From contig JAJDAP010000022.1 of NCBI GenBank assembly GCA_029261795.1, positions 24,337 to 88,336 of the forward strand: a stretch of 64,000 nt of DNA, written 5' to 3'. This document shows, piece after piece, positions 40,194-49,544 of the stretch. The notes under the pieces were generated by a model. It was given only the letters and a program-made list of their open reading frames with translations. It had not been told where the DNA came from and ran no database searches. Numbering within the stretch: position 1 is the first letter of the stretch; each line of letters starts with the position of its first letter. This DNA comes from Deltaproteobacteria bacterium (GTDB lineage Bacteria > Myxococcota_A > UBA9160 > UBA6930). The position numbers and the translations under genes were made by a program.

Positions 40194-41270
40194 ATGGAAC
40201 GAACCGTTCGATACGGAATCATCGGCTCAGGAATGATGGGCACCGAGCACATGCGAAACATCGCCGCCGTGGAGGGCGCCGCGGTCGTGGCCTATGCGGA
40301 CACCCATGAGCAGAGCCGGGGCTTCGGTCGCCTGACCGCGCCGGAGGCACGTGCCTACAGCGACCATCGCGCGCTCCTCGCCGACGAAGAGGTCGACGCC
40401 GTGGTCGTCTCGACCCCCAACCACACCCATCGCACCGTCATGGAAGATGTCTTCGCCAGCGGCAAGCACGTCCTCTGCGAGAAGCCGCTGTGCACCACCG
40501 TCGAAGACGCGCGCTGGGTCGTAGAGCGCGCGTCGAAGCACCCGGCCGTCGTCTGGTGCGCAATGGAGTACCGCTACATGGCCCCGGTCGCACGGCTTGC
40601 CAGTGAGGTCCACGAGGGAACCATCGGCGATCTCAAGATGCTCGCGATCCGCGAACACCGCTACCCGTTCCTGCCCAAGGTCGACGATTGGAACCGCTTC
40701 GCCCGCAATACCGGCGGCACCCTCGTCGAGAAGTGCTGCCACTATTTCGATCTGATGCGCTTCATCACCCGGAGTGAGGCGCTGCGCGTCTACGCCTCCG
40801 GCGCCCAGGACGTGAACCACCTCGACGAGCGATACGACGGAGAGACGCCCGACATCCTCGACAACGCCTACGTCATCGTCGATTTCGAGAGCGGGGCTCG
40901 GGCGCTGCTCGATCTCTGCATGTTCGCCGAGGCGTCGCGGAATCAGGAGGAGATTTCGGCGACCGGCGACCGGGGCAAGCTCGAATCCTTCATCCCGTCT
41001 TCGGACTTCGTGCGCGGATTGCGACGTGGCGGCGAACAGGGACGCCCACTCGTCGAGACCGAGAACATCCCCGTCGACCCGATCGCCCTGGCGGCCGGCT
41101 TCCATCACGGCGCCACCTACTTCGAACATCAGGCCTTCGTGCGTGCCGTTCGCGGTCAGGGCGCCGTTGCCGTCGGCGCCGAGGACGGCCTTCGTGCCGT
41201 CGAGATCGGTGCCGCCGCCGAACGCTCGATCGTCGAGGGCCGGCCGGTCCGGATGGAAGAGCTAAGGTGA
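40194..41270 (+). CDS. Gfo/Idh/MocA family oxidoreductase
   Basis: The 358-residue protein starts with the NAD(P)-binding motif YGIIGSGMMGTEHMRNIA and has the family motif HVLCEKPLCTT (EKP, near 98), and the catalytic-region GGTLVEKCCHYFDLMRF with Lys and His. It oxidises or reduces a sugar, inositol or similar alcohol. The ATG at 40194 is downstream of a GGAAGAGG stretch. The gene is divergent from the luciferase-like gene. Confidence 0.88.
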   Translation: MERTVRYGIIGSGMMGTEHMRNIAAVEGAAVVAYADTHEQSRGFGRLTAPEARAYSDHRALLADEEVDAVVVSTPNHTHRTVMEDVFASGKHVLCEKPLCTTVEDARWVVERASKHPAVVWCAMEYRYMAPVARLASEVHEGTIGDLKMLAIREHRYPFLPKVDDWNRFARNTGGTLVEKCCHYFDLMRFITRSEALRVYASGAQDVNHLDERYDGETPDILDNAYVIVDFESGARALLDLCMFAEASRNQEEISATGDRGKLESFIPSSDFVRGLRRGGEQGRPLVETENIPVDPIALAAGFHHGATYFEHQAFVRAVRGQGAVAVGAEDGLRAVEIGAAAERSIVEGRPVRMEELR

Positions 41271-41305
41271 AGCCACCCACCCCTGGGCCCGTAAGGTGAA
41301 CCACC

Positions 41306-41554
41306 ATGAGTGAAGAAGAGACCGACCTGCAGGCCGAGCTGGAGCGACTGCGCGCGGAGAATGAGTCGCTGAAGGCGAAGGACAAGAAGGCCCTACGGCT
41401 CCAGGTGAGCCAGAAAGGCGCGGTTTCCCTGTACGGGATCCGGCGCTTCCCGATCACCTTCTACGGCGACGAATGGGCCACCGTGCTCGGGATGGCCGAC
41501 GAGATCCGGGCGTTCATCGCCGAGAACGAGAGCGCGCTCAAGCAGAAGTCGTAA
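41306..41554 (+). CDS. Small conserved-type protein with coiled-coil N-terminus
   Basis: The 82-residue protein has an N-terminal heptad-rich helix (ETDLQAELERLRAENESLKAK) followed by LQVSQKGAVSLYGIRRFPITFYGDEW, a compact beta motif I have seen in short uncharacterised bacterial proteins of this shape. No catalytic or metal site is visible. A GGTGAACCACC sequence precedes the ATG. The function is unknown. It stands alone between the Gfo/Idh gene and the convergent deacylase. Confidence 0.7.
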   Translation: MSEEETDLQAELERLRAENESLKAKDKKALRLQVSQKGAVSLYGIRRFPITFYGDEWATVLGMADEIRAFIAENESALKQKS

Positions 41555-41596
41555 GTGGTTCGCGGGCGCTCGGCGCCTGGCCTCGCAGCGGTCGCT

Positions 41597-43354
41597 TCAC
41601 GAGCAAGGCTCGACCATGGCGTTCGGTAGCGTCCGTACAGAGCTTCCCTGACCCAGCGTCTGGGGTCCGCGAATCAACTTCCCGGGCAAGGCGCCGGTGG
41701 CTTCTCCGTTCTCGAAGGTCACCTCGCCGGTTTGGATCGTGGTTACGTAGCCGGTCGCCCGCTGCAGCAAGCGTTTTCCGCCCGCGGGCAGGTCGTAGAC
41801 GATCTCCGGAGGCAACATCCCGACCCGGTCGAAATCGATCAGGTTGAGGTCCGCCTTCATGCCCGGCTCGATCGTGCCACGATCGTCGAGCCCGACCAGC
41901 CGCGCCGTGTCGTGGCTCTGGCTCTTGACCAGGGCCTCGAGCGGCAGCTTCTCGCCGCGTGTCCGCTCGCGTCCCCAATGAGAGAGCAGGTAGGTCGGGA
42001 AGCTCCCGTCGCAGATCAGGCCGCAGTGCGCGCCGGCATCGCCGAGGCCGGGCACCGTGTGTTCGTGGGAGAGCATCTCACGAATCGCCTCGAGGTCATG
42101 GTCGGCGTAGTTGAGGAACGGGCGATACAGCAGCGCGTGGCCGTCGTCTTCCAATAACAGATCGTAGGCGTGCTCCGCCGGCGTCTTGCCGAGGCGGGCC
42201 GCCTCGGCGGCCACGCTGTCCTCGGGCCGCGGTTCGTAGTTCGGCGGGTTGCCGAGCAGGAAGAGCTTGTCGAAGCTCGCCATCGCCGACAGGCCATCGG
42301 AACGCTCTTCGGAAACGATGGCACGCCGCAATTCCGGGTCGCGAAGCTTCTCGACCCGCTCCGCCAGCGGCAGCTGCGCGATCTTGGCGTAGTGCGGGCT
42401 CGTCGCGAATGGCGAGAGCCTCGCCTCCAGGCCAAACATGATGCCGATCGCGCGTGCTGCCACCTGCCCCTTCAAGGGCAGGCCCTGTTCGTTGGACACA
42501 TCGAGCTGGCGAAGCTGCTCACGGAAGCCCTCGGGATGGACATCGTTCTGGGCGATCGAAACCGAGAGCGGCCGCCCGCCGGAAACGCGCACCAGCTCGC
42601 GCATCAACTCCCATTCCTGTTCCTGCATCAGATGATCGGTCACGATCTCGAAGACGCCCTGCCCCGCTTCGCCGAGGCCACGACCGATGCCCAACAACTC
42701 ATCCGCCGTTGCCGTCAGGCTGGGGGTGAAGCGACCATCGCTGCTGCGATGGTTCTTGGTGCGCGAGGTCGTGAAACCGAGCGCACCGGCGGTGATGCCT
42801 TCGCGCACGAGCTGCGCCATGGAATCGATCTCTTCCGGCGTCGGGTCTTCCTCGTGGTCGGCGCCGCGTTCTCCCATGACGTAGAAGCGGAGGGCCGCAT
42901 GGGGAATCTGTGCGCCGATGTCGACGGAATGCGGCTTCGACGCGATCGCATCGAGGTACTCGGGGAAGCTCTCCCACTTCCAATCGATCCCCTCCGCGAG
43001 CGCGGTGCCGGGAATGTCCTCGACACCCTCCATCAGCTTGATCAGATACTCGTGGGTCCCCGGACGCACCGGTGCAAAGCCGACGCCACAGTTGCCCATC
43101 ACCACGGTCGTGACGCCATGCCAACACGAGGGCGTGAGCATCGCGTCCCAGGTGACCTGGCCGTCGTAATGGGTGTGGACGTCCACCCAGCCCGGTGTGA
43201 CCAGCAGGCCGTCGGCCGAGATCTCGCGCTCGGCAGGCTCATCCAGCACGCCGACCGCGACGATCCGGCCGCCTCGGATCCCCACGTCGGCGTTGCGGCG
43301 CGGAGCGCCAGTGCCATCGACCACGGTTCCACCACGGATCGCCAGATCGAGCAT
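41597..43354 (-). CDS. N-acyl-D-amino-acid deacylase-like amidohydrolase
   Basis: The 585-residue amidohydrolase has the strand-1 metal motif VDVHTHYDGQVTWD near 60, MGNCGVGFAPVRPG, and the C-terminal GLGDAGAHCGLICDG and GTIEPGMKADLNLIDFDRV. This matches the D-aminoacylase/dihydroorotase branch. It would hydrolyse an N-acyl amino acid or a cyclic amide. The start is ATG 43354 with an AGGAGGAG site, although the frame is open 93 bases further. The next gene on the other strand is an amidase, so this may be an amide-degrading locus. Confidence 0.85.
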   Translation of the reverse strand: MLDLAIRGGTVVDGTGAPRRNADVGIRGGRIVAVGVLDEPAEREISADGLLVTPGWVDVHTHYDGQVTWDAMLTPSCWHGVTTVVMGNCGVGFAPVRPGTHEYLIKLMEGVEDIPGTALAEGIDWKWESFPEYLDAIASKPHSVDIGAQIPHAALRFYVMGERGADHEEDPTPEEIDSMAQLVREGITAGALGFTTSRTKNHRSSDGRFTPSLTATADELLGIGRGLGEAGQGVFEIVTDHLMQEQEWELMRELVRVSGGRPLSVSIAQNDVHPEGFREQLRQLDVSNEQGLPLKGQVAARAIGIMFGLEARLSPFATSPHYAKIAQLPLAERVEKLRDPELRRAIVSEERSDGLSAMASFDKLFLLGNPPNYEPRPEDSVAAEAARLGKTPAEHAYDLLLEDDGHALLYRPFLNYADHDLEAIREMLSHEHTVPGLGDAGAHCGLICDGSFPTYLLSHWGRERTRGEKLPLEALVKSQSHDTARLVGLDDRGTIEPGMKADLNLIDFDRVGMLPPEIVYDLPAGGKRLLQRATGYVTTIQTGEVTFENGEATGALPGKLIRGPQTLGQGSSVRTLPNAMVEPCS

Positions 43355-43502
43355 CCTGCTCCTCCTGCCCGCGAGATGCTTGCGACCCGACGAGGGCCGA
43401 TGCGGGCGCTCCGGAGTATGCTGCCCCATTCGGACGCACGGGGCCAAACCGGAAGTCCGAGCAACAATGGATCACGGACCCGAGCGGCGAAGGAGCCCAC
43501 CG

Positions 43503-44921
43503 ATGAACGAATACGAGAACTATGACGGGCTAGGCCTCGCCGAATTGGTCAAGAGCGGAGAGACGAGCGCCTCGGAGCTCCTCGACGACGCCCTGCTCCG
43601 CGTGGACGCCCAAGACGGCGAACTCGGCGCTCTCGTGCTCCGCTCGGAAGACGACGCGCGCGCCGAGATCGAGGCCGGGCTGCCCGACGGGCCCTTCACC
43701 GGTGTTCCCTGGCTGCTGAAGGATCTTCACCTGTCGATCCCGAACCGGCCACTGACGAATGGCTCCAACTTGTTCGCCGACTATCTGCCGGACGAAGAGA
43801 GTGAATTGGTGACGCGCTACCGGCGCGCTGGCCTGGTGACCTTCGGACGTACCCATTCGCCTGAGTTCGGCCTGACCTGCACCACCGAATCGCGCCTGCA
43901 CGGGGTGACGCGCAATCCCTGGAACCCGGCTCACACCTCGGGCGGCTCCTCCGGTGGCGCATCGACCGCGGTCTCGGCCGGCTATCTACCGCTGGCCAAC
44001 GCCAGCGATGGCGGCGGCTCGATCAGGATTCCGGCTTCCTGCTGCGGCCTGTTCGGCATGAAGCCCAGTCGTGGCCGAACGCCGATGGGCCCGCAGAGTG
44101 GCGAGGGGTGGGGTGGAATGAGCGCGGTGCACGCGGTCACCCGCAGCGTGCGGGACAGCGCTGCGCTGCTCGATGCGACCGCGGGCCCGGACCTCGGCGC
44201 CCCCTACGCGGCGCAACCGCCGGCCCGGCCCTGGCTCGAGGAAGTGGGCGCAGCGACCGGCCAGCTGCGGATCGCGCTGCAGACCGACACCTTCAATGGT
44301 CTTCCCACCGACCCGGACTGCGTGGCTGCGGCGCGTAGCGCGGCGGCCCTGTGCGAGAGCCTCGGCCACATCGTGGAGGAGAAATCGTTCACCCCCGATG
44401 ACGCGATGCGTACCGCCACGATCACCCTGATGGCCGCCAACACCCGCGCGGTACTCGAAGACCGGGCTGCCGCCCTCGGGCGTCCGCTTTCGCCGGACGA
44501 CGTAGAGCCCGGCACCTGGGGTATGACTGGCTTCACCGAGAACAGCACGGCGCGCGACTACGCGCGCGCGGTTCGCACGATCCACGCGGTCGGGCGCGCC
44601 TTCGCTCGACATCAGCAGGACTACGACGTCATCCTGACGCCGACCATGGGCGCGCCGCCGCCCGAGATCGGCGTGCTCTCGCTCTCGCACCCGAACCCGG
44701 CGGAAGCGACCGAGACGCTGCTCCAGGTGATTGGCTACACCCAGCTATCGAACGCGACGGGCTGCCCGGCCGCCTCGGTCCCGCTCTATTGGAACAAGGC
44801 GGGCCTGCCCATCGGCGTGCAGCTGATCGGTCGGATCGACGACGAAGCGACGTTGTTCCGGCTTTCCGCCCAGCTCGAAAAAGCCCGCCCCTGGTTCCAC
44901 AAGCGGCCCACCGGGGCGTAG
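43503..44921 (+). CDS. Amidase signature enzyme
   Basis: The 472-residue amidase has the Lys-cisSer-Ser triad: Lys73 ([10 protein letters not shown]), Ser149/150 ([10 protein letters not shown]) and Ser173 ([11 protein letters not shown]). C-terminal [26 protein letters not shown] is also typical. It probably hydrolyses an amide of a carboxylic acid. The ATG at 43503 has AAGGAG at the right distance; the longer open frame upstream overlaps the divergent deacylase promoter region. Confidence 0.88.
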   Translation: MNEYENYDGLGLAELVKSGETSASELLDDALLRVDAQDGELGALVLRSEDDARAEIEAGLPDGPFTGVPWLLKDLHLSIPNRPLTNGSNLFADYLPDEESELVTRYRRAGLVTFGRTHSPEFGLTCTTESRLHGVTRNPWNPAHTSGGSSGGASTAVSAGYLPLANASDGGGSIRIPASCCGLFGMKPSRGRTPMGPQSGEGWGGMSAVHAVTRSVRDSAALLDATAGPDLGAPYAAQPPARPWLEEVGAATGQLRIALQTDTFNGLPTDPDCVAAARSAAALCESLGHIVEEKSFTPDDAMRTATITLMAANTRAVLEDRAAALGRPLSPDDVEPGTWGMTGFTENSTARDYARAVRTIHAVGRAFARHQQDYDVILTPTMGAPPPEIGVLSLSHPNPAEATETLLQVIGYTQLSNATGCPAASVPLYWNKAGLPIGVQLIGRIDDEATLFRLSAQLEKARPWFHKRPTGA

Positions 44922-45102
44922 CTTCAACGCGGACCCGGTTCCCACGGAGCTCCTCGCAAGCACCGCGGGCGGAAAGGCGTCAACTCGTCGGGCTCGAGCC
45001 TTCGGGAGATCAGACGGCGGCTGGTAGGTCGACGAGCCGCCGGGCGGTTCTACTGCGTTTGCTCGGCCGAGCATGGCGGCACAGGCCAGGTCACTCACGT
45101 GG

Positions 45103-45378
45103 TCGCCGGAGGGTTTTGAGGGATAGGGGGCTCCCGACTCTCTGAGGAGGGCTCGCAGATTGCTCTCGTGGGCGGTCTTCTGGGATCGCGGGCGTGCGGA
45201 CTAGCGGTGCCTGCGCGAGGGGATGCCGGTCGGGGCAAATGGGTCCGGTTCAGCCTGGAGCGGCAGCGGGGTCCAGGAGCGGACCGGCCCTCTTCCAGCC
45301 TTCGTTGAGGAGCCAGGTGTGCGTGAACGCGACCGCGCGAGTGCCCGGCCTTCCTCGTCCCGCCGGTACTGGGCTCGC
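45103..45378. repeat. Decayed copy of the 3' end of the RAYT element
   Basis: On the minus strand, about 255 bases (roughly 45103-45357) are similar to 52888-53145: the transposase 3' end and its conserved non-coding tail. Similarity fades beyond 45103. The rest of the 457-nt gene-free stretch 44922-45378 has no clear gene. The terminal inverted repeats of the full element are missing here. Confidence 0.75.
45250..45357 (-). pseudogene. Remnant of a RAYT-type transposase (C-terminal 35 residues)
   Basis: The minus-strand frame ends with GRPGTRAVAFTHTWLLNEGW, then KRAGPLLDPAAAPG and a TGA at 45250. This is nearly identical to the C-terminus of the intact transposase at 52336-52995 (one visible change, Arg to Lys). 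The sequence upstream of 45357 no longer matches, so the rest of the gene is lost. The remnant shows that the element moved within this genome. Confidence 0.8.
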
Positions 45379-47460
45379 CTAGCGTTTGGGAACCGTGCCG
45401 CCGCGCAGCCAGACCTCTAGATCATCGAGGGCCAGGCTCGAGCTGAACAGGAATCCCTGGAGTTCGTCGCAGCCGATCCGTGCCAGAGCCTCGGCCTGCG
45501 GATCGTTGTCGACCCCTTCACCGACGACCTCGATGTCGAGGGAGTGGGCGAGATCGATGACCGCACCGGCGACCCGTTCCGACTGCGGGTCGTTTCCCAG
45601 ATCGCGGATGATCGAGCGGTCGAGCTTCAAGACGTCGAGGGGAAAACGAGAGACGTAGGACAGGGAGGAGTAGCCGGTCCCGAAGTCGTCGAGAGCGACC
45701 CGAACGCCGATGGCCCGCATGTCACGAATCGCGGTATCAGGATCGTTCTGGCCGTCGATCATCAGGCTCTCGGTGATCTCGATTTCGAGCAGGTCCGGCG
45801 GCAGTTCCGTCGCGCGCAACGTGTTGGTGAGGGTTTCCCAGATGTTCGAGTGCGCGAACTGCCAGCTCGAAACATTGACCGAAACCCGGAGCGGCAAGCC
45901 CCGCAGCCGCAATTCGGCCATCTCGCGCGCCGCGGTCTCGAGCACGAAGCCACCGATCGGACCGATCAGACCGGTCTCCTCGGCGATTGGAATGAAGTCT
46001 GCGGGCCCGACCCTGCCGAGTGCCGGGTGCTCCCAGCGAACCAGCGCCTCCACACCCACGGCCACGCGGCTCTCAGCGAGGACCCTGGGCTGATACTCGA
46101 CGTGGAGTTCGCCCCGCGCGAGGGCGTGACGCAATTCGCCTTCCAGGGTGAAGCGACGCACGATGCTCCGGCGGAACGACCGGCGGAAGGTTTCGATCGT
46201 CGAGCGACCGCGCTTCTTCGCGTGGTGGGTCGCGAGGTCTGCGCTCTGTAGTACCTCGTCTGCGGTCGATCCGTCTTCGGGAGCCAGCGCGATGCCAATG
46301 CTCGCCGTGAACGAAACACTGCGACCATCGACTTCGGAGGGCGCGTTGATCGCGCGCTGGAGTCGCTCCGCCAGTTCGATGGCGGCCTCGCGCCCATCGA
46401 TATCGAGAAGCACCACTGCGAACTCGTCTGCGCAGATGCGGGCGGCGTGGACGCCCGGCCCGAAGCCCTCGAGGATGGTCGCCAGATGCGCGAGCAGACG
46501 ATCCCCGAACGCGTGACCCATCGAGTGTTTGATCGATCGAAAGCCGTCCACGTCCACATGCAGGACGGCCAGACTCCGGTCCTCCACGCGCGCGATCTCG
46601 CTGCGCAGCGCATCGAAGAAACCCAGACGGTTCGCTAGCCCGGTGAGCGGGTCGAGACGCCGCTCCCCATCGTTCCGACTGCCCTCCGCTACCTTTTGCG
46701 AGGTGACGTCTCGCAACGTTGCTCGCAGGCCCGCCGCCTCGCCGAACCCCCGTACTGGCTCGACGGCTTGTTCGAGCCAGCGCTCTGCGTCACCGATCTG
46801 GATCCTGTGCCGGACCGATAGCGGACGCCGCGACTCCACCGCGTCCTCGAAAGCGACCCTTACATCCTGGCGCTCTTCGGCGGGCAGGTACTCGAGGAAG
46901 CGATCCAGATCCGGCGGGCCGGCGCCAACACAGAGGCCTAACATTCTCTCCGCTTCGGGGCTCCAATGCATGAGCCCCGACTTGCTCTCCAACGTCCAGC
47001 TGCCGGTGCGGCCGAGACGCTGGGCATGCAACAGATCCTCGACCTGGCCTTGTGCCGAGAAGACCAGTTGGGCCGAATGCATCTGGAATCTGACGCGATC
47101 CAGCAGTCGCTCCGCCTCGACCGGTGCGACCAGCACGTCGGACGCCCCGGCGCCGTAGGCGGCGGTGACCACTTCGGGCGCGTCCGCACCGAGGATCAGG
47201 ATGAGCGGTAGCGCTTCGCCAGCCGGGTGATCGCGTATTTCACGAAGCCAGTCGAGAGCGTGCCGGCCCGCCCTCGATCCGTCGACGACGATCAGCTCCG
47301 GACCTTCGGCAAGAAAGGGGGCCAAGGCGTCACCCGGATCCGCGATGCGCAGGCTCCAGTCGGGCGCTCGAAGCGCCTCACGGGCAACGTCCAGCAGCGC
47401 TCCGGCAGGAGCGAGCAGCAACGCGAGCGCGGGCGGGTTCAAGGAGGTCGAAGCCGACAT
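45379..47460 (-). CDS. PAS-GGDEF-EAL c-di-GMP phosphodiesterase-like protein
   Basis: The 693-residue protein starts with a receiver-like domain (about 10-130) that lacks the usual early acidic pocket. It then has a PAS segment (about 145-255), a GGDEF domain with the signature changed to CADEF (ARICADEFAVV, so probably no cyclase activity) and an EAL domain with an intact EAL (GVEALVRWEHP, near 470) and DDFGTGYSSLSYVSRFPLDVLKLDRS and EGVDNDPQ. It is most probably a c-di-GMP phosphodiesterase with a regulatory GGDEF. It complements the 713-residue protein at 18769, where the EAL is degenerate. Confidence 0.87.
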   Translation of the reverse strand: MSASTSLNPPALALLLAPAGALLDVAREALRAPDWSLRIADPGDALAPFLAEGPELIVVDGSRAGRHALDWLREIRDHPAGEALPLILILGADAPEVVTAAYGAGASDVLVAPVEAERLLDRVRFQMHSAQLVFSAQGQVEDLLHAQRLGRTGSWTLESKSGLMHWSPEAERMLGLCVGAGPPDLDRFLEYLPAEERQDVRVAFEDAVESRRPLSVRHRIQIGDAERWLEQAVEPVRGFGEAAGLRATLRDVTSQKVAEGSRNDGERRLDPLTGLANRLGFFDALRSEIARVEDRSLAVLHVDVDGFRSIKHSMGHAFGDRLLAHLATILEGFGPGVHAARICADEFAVVLLDIDGREAAIELAERLQRAINAPSEVDGRSVSFTASIGIALAPEDGSTADEVLQSADLATHHAKKRGRSTIETFRRSFRRSIVRRFTLEGELRHALARGELHVEYQPRVLAESRVAVGVEALVRWEHPALGRVGPADFIPIAEETGLIGPIGGFVLETAAREMAELRLRGLPLRVSVNVSSWQFAHSNIWETLTNTLRATELPPDLLEIEITESLMIDGQNDPDTAIRDMRAIGVRVALDDFGTGYSSLSYVSRFPLDVLKLDRSIIRDLGNDPQSERVAGAVIDLAHSLDIEVVGEGVDNDPQAEALARIGCDELQGFLFSSSLALDDLEVWLRGGTVPKR

Positions 47461-47546
47461 GACCTAGGGTCAATCGGCGACTCGGCCGCTCAGGCTAAGG
47501 CTAAAGGGCTCGGAGATTTCTCCAGCAACTTCAGCTAGTTGGCGCG

Positions 47547-48701
47547 TCAGAAGTCTTCTTCTTCTGCGCGTTCCTGATCGTCGGCCAGCTCTGTCGGGAC
47601 GATTTCGTGCCCGATCGCGTCTCGGAAGACGGCATCCGCCGGCGCCATTTCGCCAAGCCGATCGATGAGTTGGCGCAAACGACCGACGGCTCTGCGTTCG
47701 AAGTCGAGGACGATTCGTTCGAGCTGCGGGACCTCACCGCCCTCGGCCGCGAGCGGTGGGCCTACCTCGATCCGGCCGCTCGCCACGATGTCGCCGAACT
47801 CGCTGTTGAGTTCATCGAGTTCCGCGACGCCGGGCGCGTGCTGCAAGCGGATCACGAGCTTCCCGTGCACATAACGACTCGAATGATAGTTTCGGTAGAA
47901 GGCCGCGATGTGATCGATGGCGTCATCGATGTCGTCGGTCACGTGGTAGAGGGAGAGATCAGCCTCGCTGATCAATCCACGCCGATGCAGGTGCGATCGC
48001 ACATAACCATCCCAGTCCTTCCAATAGCTGCCGCCGGGTTCGTCGACGAAGACCACAGGCAGGATTTCGCTCTTGCCCGTCTGCATCAACGTCAGTGTCT
48101 CGAAGCCCTCGTCATGGGTGCCAAAGCCGCCGGGAAACAGCGCGATCGCGTGGGAATACTTCACGAACGTGACCTTGCGCGTAAAGAAGTACCTGAAGTG
48201 CACGCACTTTGGGTCGCCCGAGATCACCGGGTTGGCATCCGCCTCGAAGGGCAGTCGGATGTTCACGCCGAAGGATTTCTCACGTCCGGCGCCACCCTGG
48301 GCGGCCTCCATGATCCCGCCTCCAGCGCCGGTGATGACCATCCAACCTCGCGCACTCATCTCTGCCGAAAACCGCTCGGCCTGTTTCCAATCGGGATGGT
48401 CGCGAGGCGTTCGCGCACTGCCGAAGACGGCCACCTTGCGTACGTGCTCGTACTCGCCGAAGACGCGCATCGCGTGACGCAGCTCCTTGATCGCGGAACC
48501 GACTAGCTTCAGGTCGCCAGTGGTGCGCTGATCCTGGAGGAAGCGGATCGCGGTAATCACCATCTGGCGCACCAATTCCGAGCGCTCAGGGCCGGGCGCG
48601 GCTTCGGCTGAAGCCTCGGCTTCAGCCTGTGCGACGAGTGCATCGATCGCTTGGTTCAGGTTCTCGCTACGCAGCCCGTAGCGGCGTCGGTTTCGAGCCA
48701 C
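47547..48701 (-). CDS. LOG family protein (PpnN/YgdH-like nucleotide 5'-monophosphate phosphoribohydrolase)
   Basis: The 384-residue protein has the Rossmann-like nucleotide site TGAGGGIMEAAQGGAG and the LOG hallmark PGGFGTHDEGFETLTLMQTGK (PGGxGTxxE). The extra N-terminal helical part (about 100 residues) and C-terminal extension make it longer than plain LOG proteins (about 190), closer to the large PpnN type. These enzymes cut the N-glycosidic bond of purine or cytokinin nucleotides. Regulation by (p)ppGpp is known for E. coli PpnN; not tested here. Confidence 0.85.
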   Translation of the reverse strand: MARNRRRYGLRSENLNQAIDALVAQAEAEASAEAAPGPERSELVRQMVITAIRFLQDQRTTGDLKLVGSAIKELRHAMRVFGEYEHVRKVAVFGSARTPRDHPDWKQAERFSAEMSARGWMVITGAGGGIMEAAQGGAGREKSFGVNIRLPFEADANPVISGDPKCVHFRYFFTRKVTFVKYSHAIALFPGGFGTHDEGFETLTLMQTGKSEILPVVFVDEPGGSYWKDWDGYVRSHLHRRGLISEADLSLYHVTDDIDDAIDHIAAFYRNYHSSRYVHGKLVIRLQHAPGVAELDELNSEFGDIVASGRIEVGPPLAAEGGEVPQLERIVLDFERRAVGRLRQLIDRLGEMAPADAVFRDAIGHEIVPTELADDQERAEEEDF

Positions 48702-48765
48702 CGACCGAGGATGACGATAGACTCCCCGGCGTCAACAGTGTTCCGTCTCAGTGAGGAGGCCTCCT

Positions 48766-49530
48766 TTGGGCAATGCCATCGTCACGGGTTCAGCATCTGG
48801 AATCGGCGCCGCCGTTCGTGAGGCTCTCGACGCCGAGGGACACAAGGTCATTGGCATCGATCTTCGCGACGCGGAGGTGGTTGGCGACTTGTCGACCTCA
48901 GCTGGCCGAGCAACGGCCGTCGGGCAGGCCCTGCAGGCCGCGGACGGCGTAGTCGACAGGGCCGTTCTCTGCGCCGGCCTCGGCAGTCACATCGAGGATC
49001 TCCCGCTGATCGCGTCGGTCAACTATTTCGGTGCCGTCGAAGTTCTCGACGCGCTCCAGGGAGCATTGGAGCGGGGCAACGAGCCGGCCGCAGTCGTGGT
49101 CTGTTCGAATTCGGCGCGTTTCGGCCCCTTCGATGAGCATCCCTTCGTACTCGCCTGCCTCGACGGCGACGAAGCCAAGGCCCGGGCGCTGGTGGCCGAC
49201 GAAAACGGCTTCATCGCCTACGCCGGTTCCAAGCACGCGCTCTCCCGTGCCGTGCGCCGTCGCGCCAAGCCCTTCGGAGAGGCCGGCGTCCGACTGAACG
49301 GCATCGCGCCAGGCCCGGTCGAGACGCCGCTGCTGCAGGGAACCCGCGATCACCCGCTCTATAGCAAGGGATTCGATGGCCTCGACATACCGGTGGGACG
49401 TCTCGCAACACCCGCCGAGATCGCCGACTTCATCACGATCATGCTAGGCCCGCGGGCGGCTTTCATGCTCGGCAGCATCGTCTACCTCGATGGTGGAAAC
49501 GATGCCGCAATGCTTCCGGAGCGTTTCTAG
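48766..49530 (+). CDS. SDR similar to 3-alpha-hydroxysteroid dehydrogenase
   Basis: The 254-residue SDR starts GNAIVTGSASGIGAAVREAL and has the conserved pieces GHKVIGIDLRDAEVVGDLST, VLCAGLGSH and VNYFGAVEVLDAL. The catalytic Ser, Tyr and Lys lie in VVVCSNSAR and AYAGSKHAL. It strongly resembles the Comamonas 3-alpha-hydroxysteroid dehydrogenase/carbonyl reductase group. It may oxidise a steroid or other carbonyl. The start is the TTG at 48766, six bases after a GAGGAGG; a GTG at 48751 lies on that site itself. Confidence 0.85.
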   Translation: MGNAIVTGSASGIGAAVREALDAEGHKVIGIDLRDAEVVGDLSTSAGRATAVGQALQAADGVVDRAVLCAGLGSHIEDLPLIASVNYFGAVEVLDALQGALERGNEPAAVVVCSNSARFGPFDEHPFVLACLDGDEAKARALVADENGFIAYAGSKHALSRAVRRRAKPFGEAGVRLNGIAPGPVETPLLQGTRDHPLYSKGFDGLDIPVGRLATPAEIADFITIMLGPRAAFMLGSIVYLDGGNDAAMLPERF

Positions 49531-49544
49531 CGCCCAGGCGTCGG

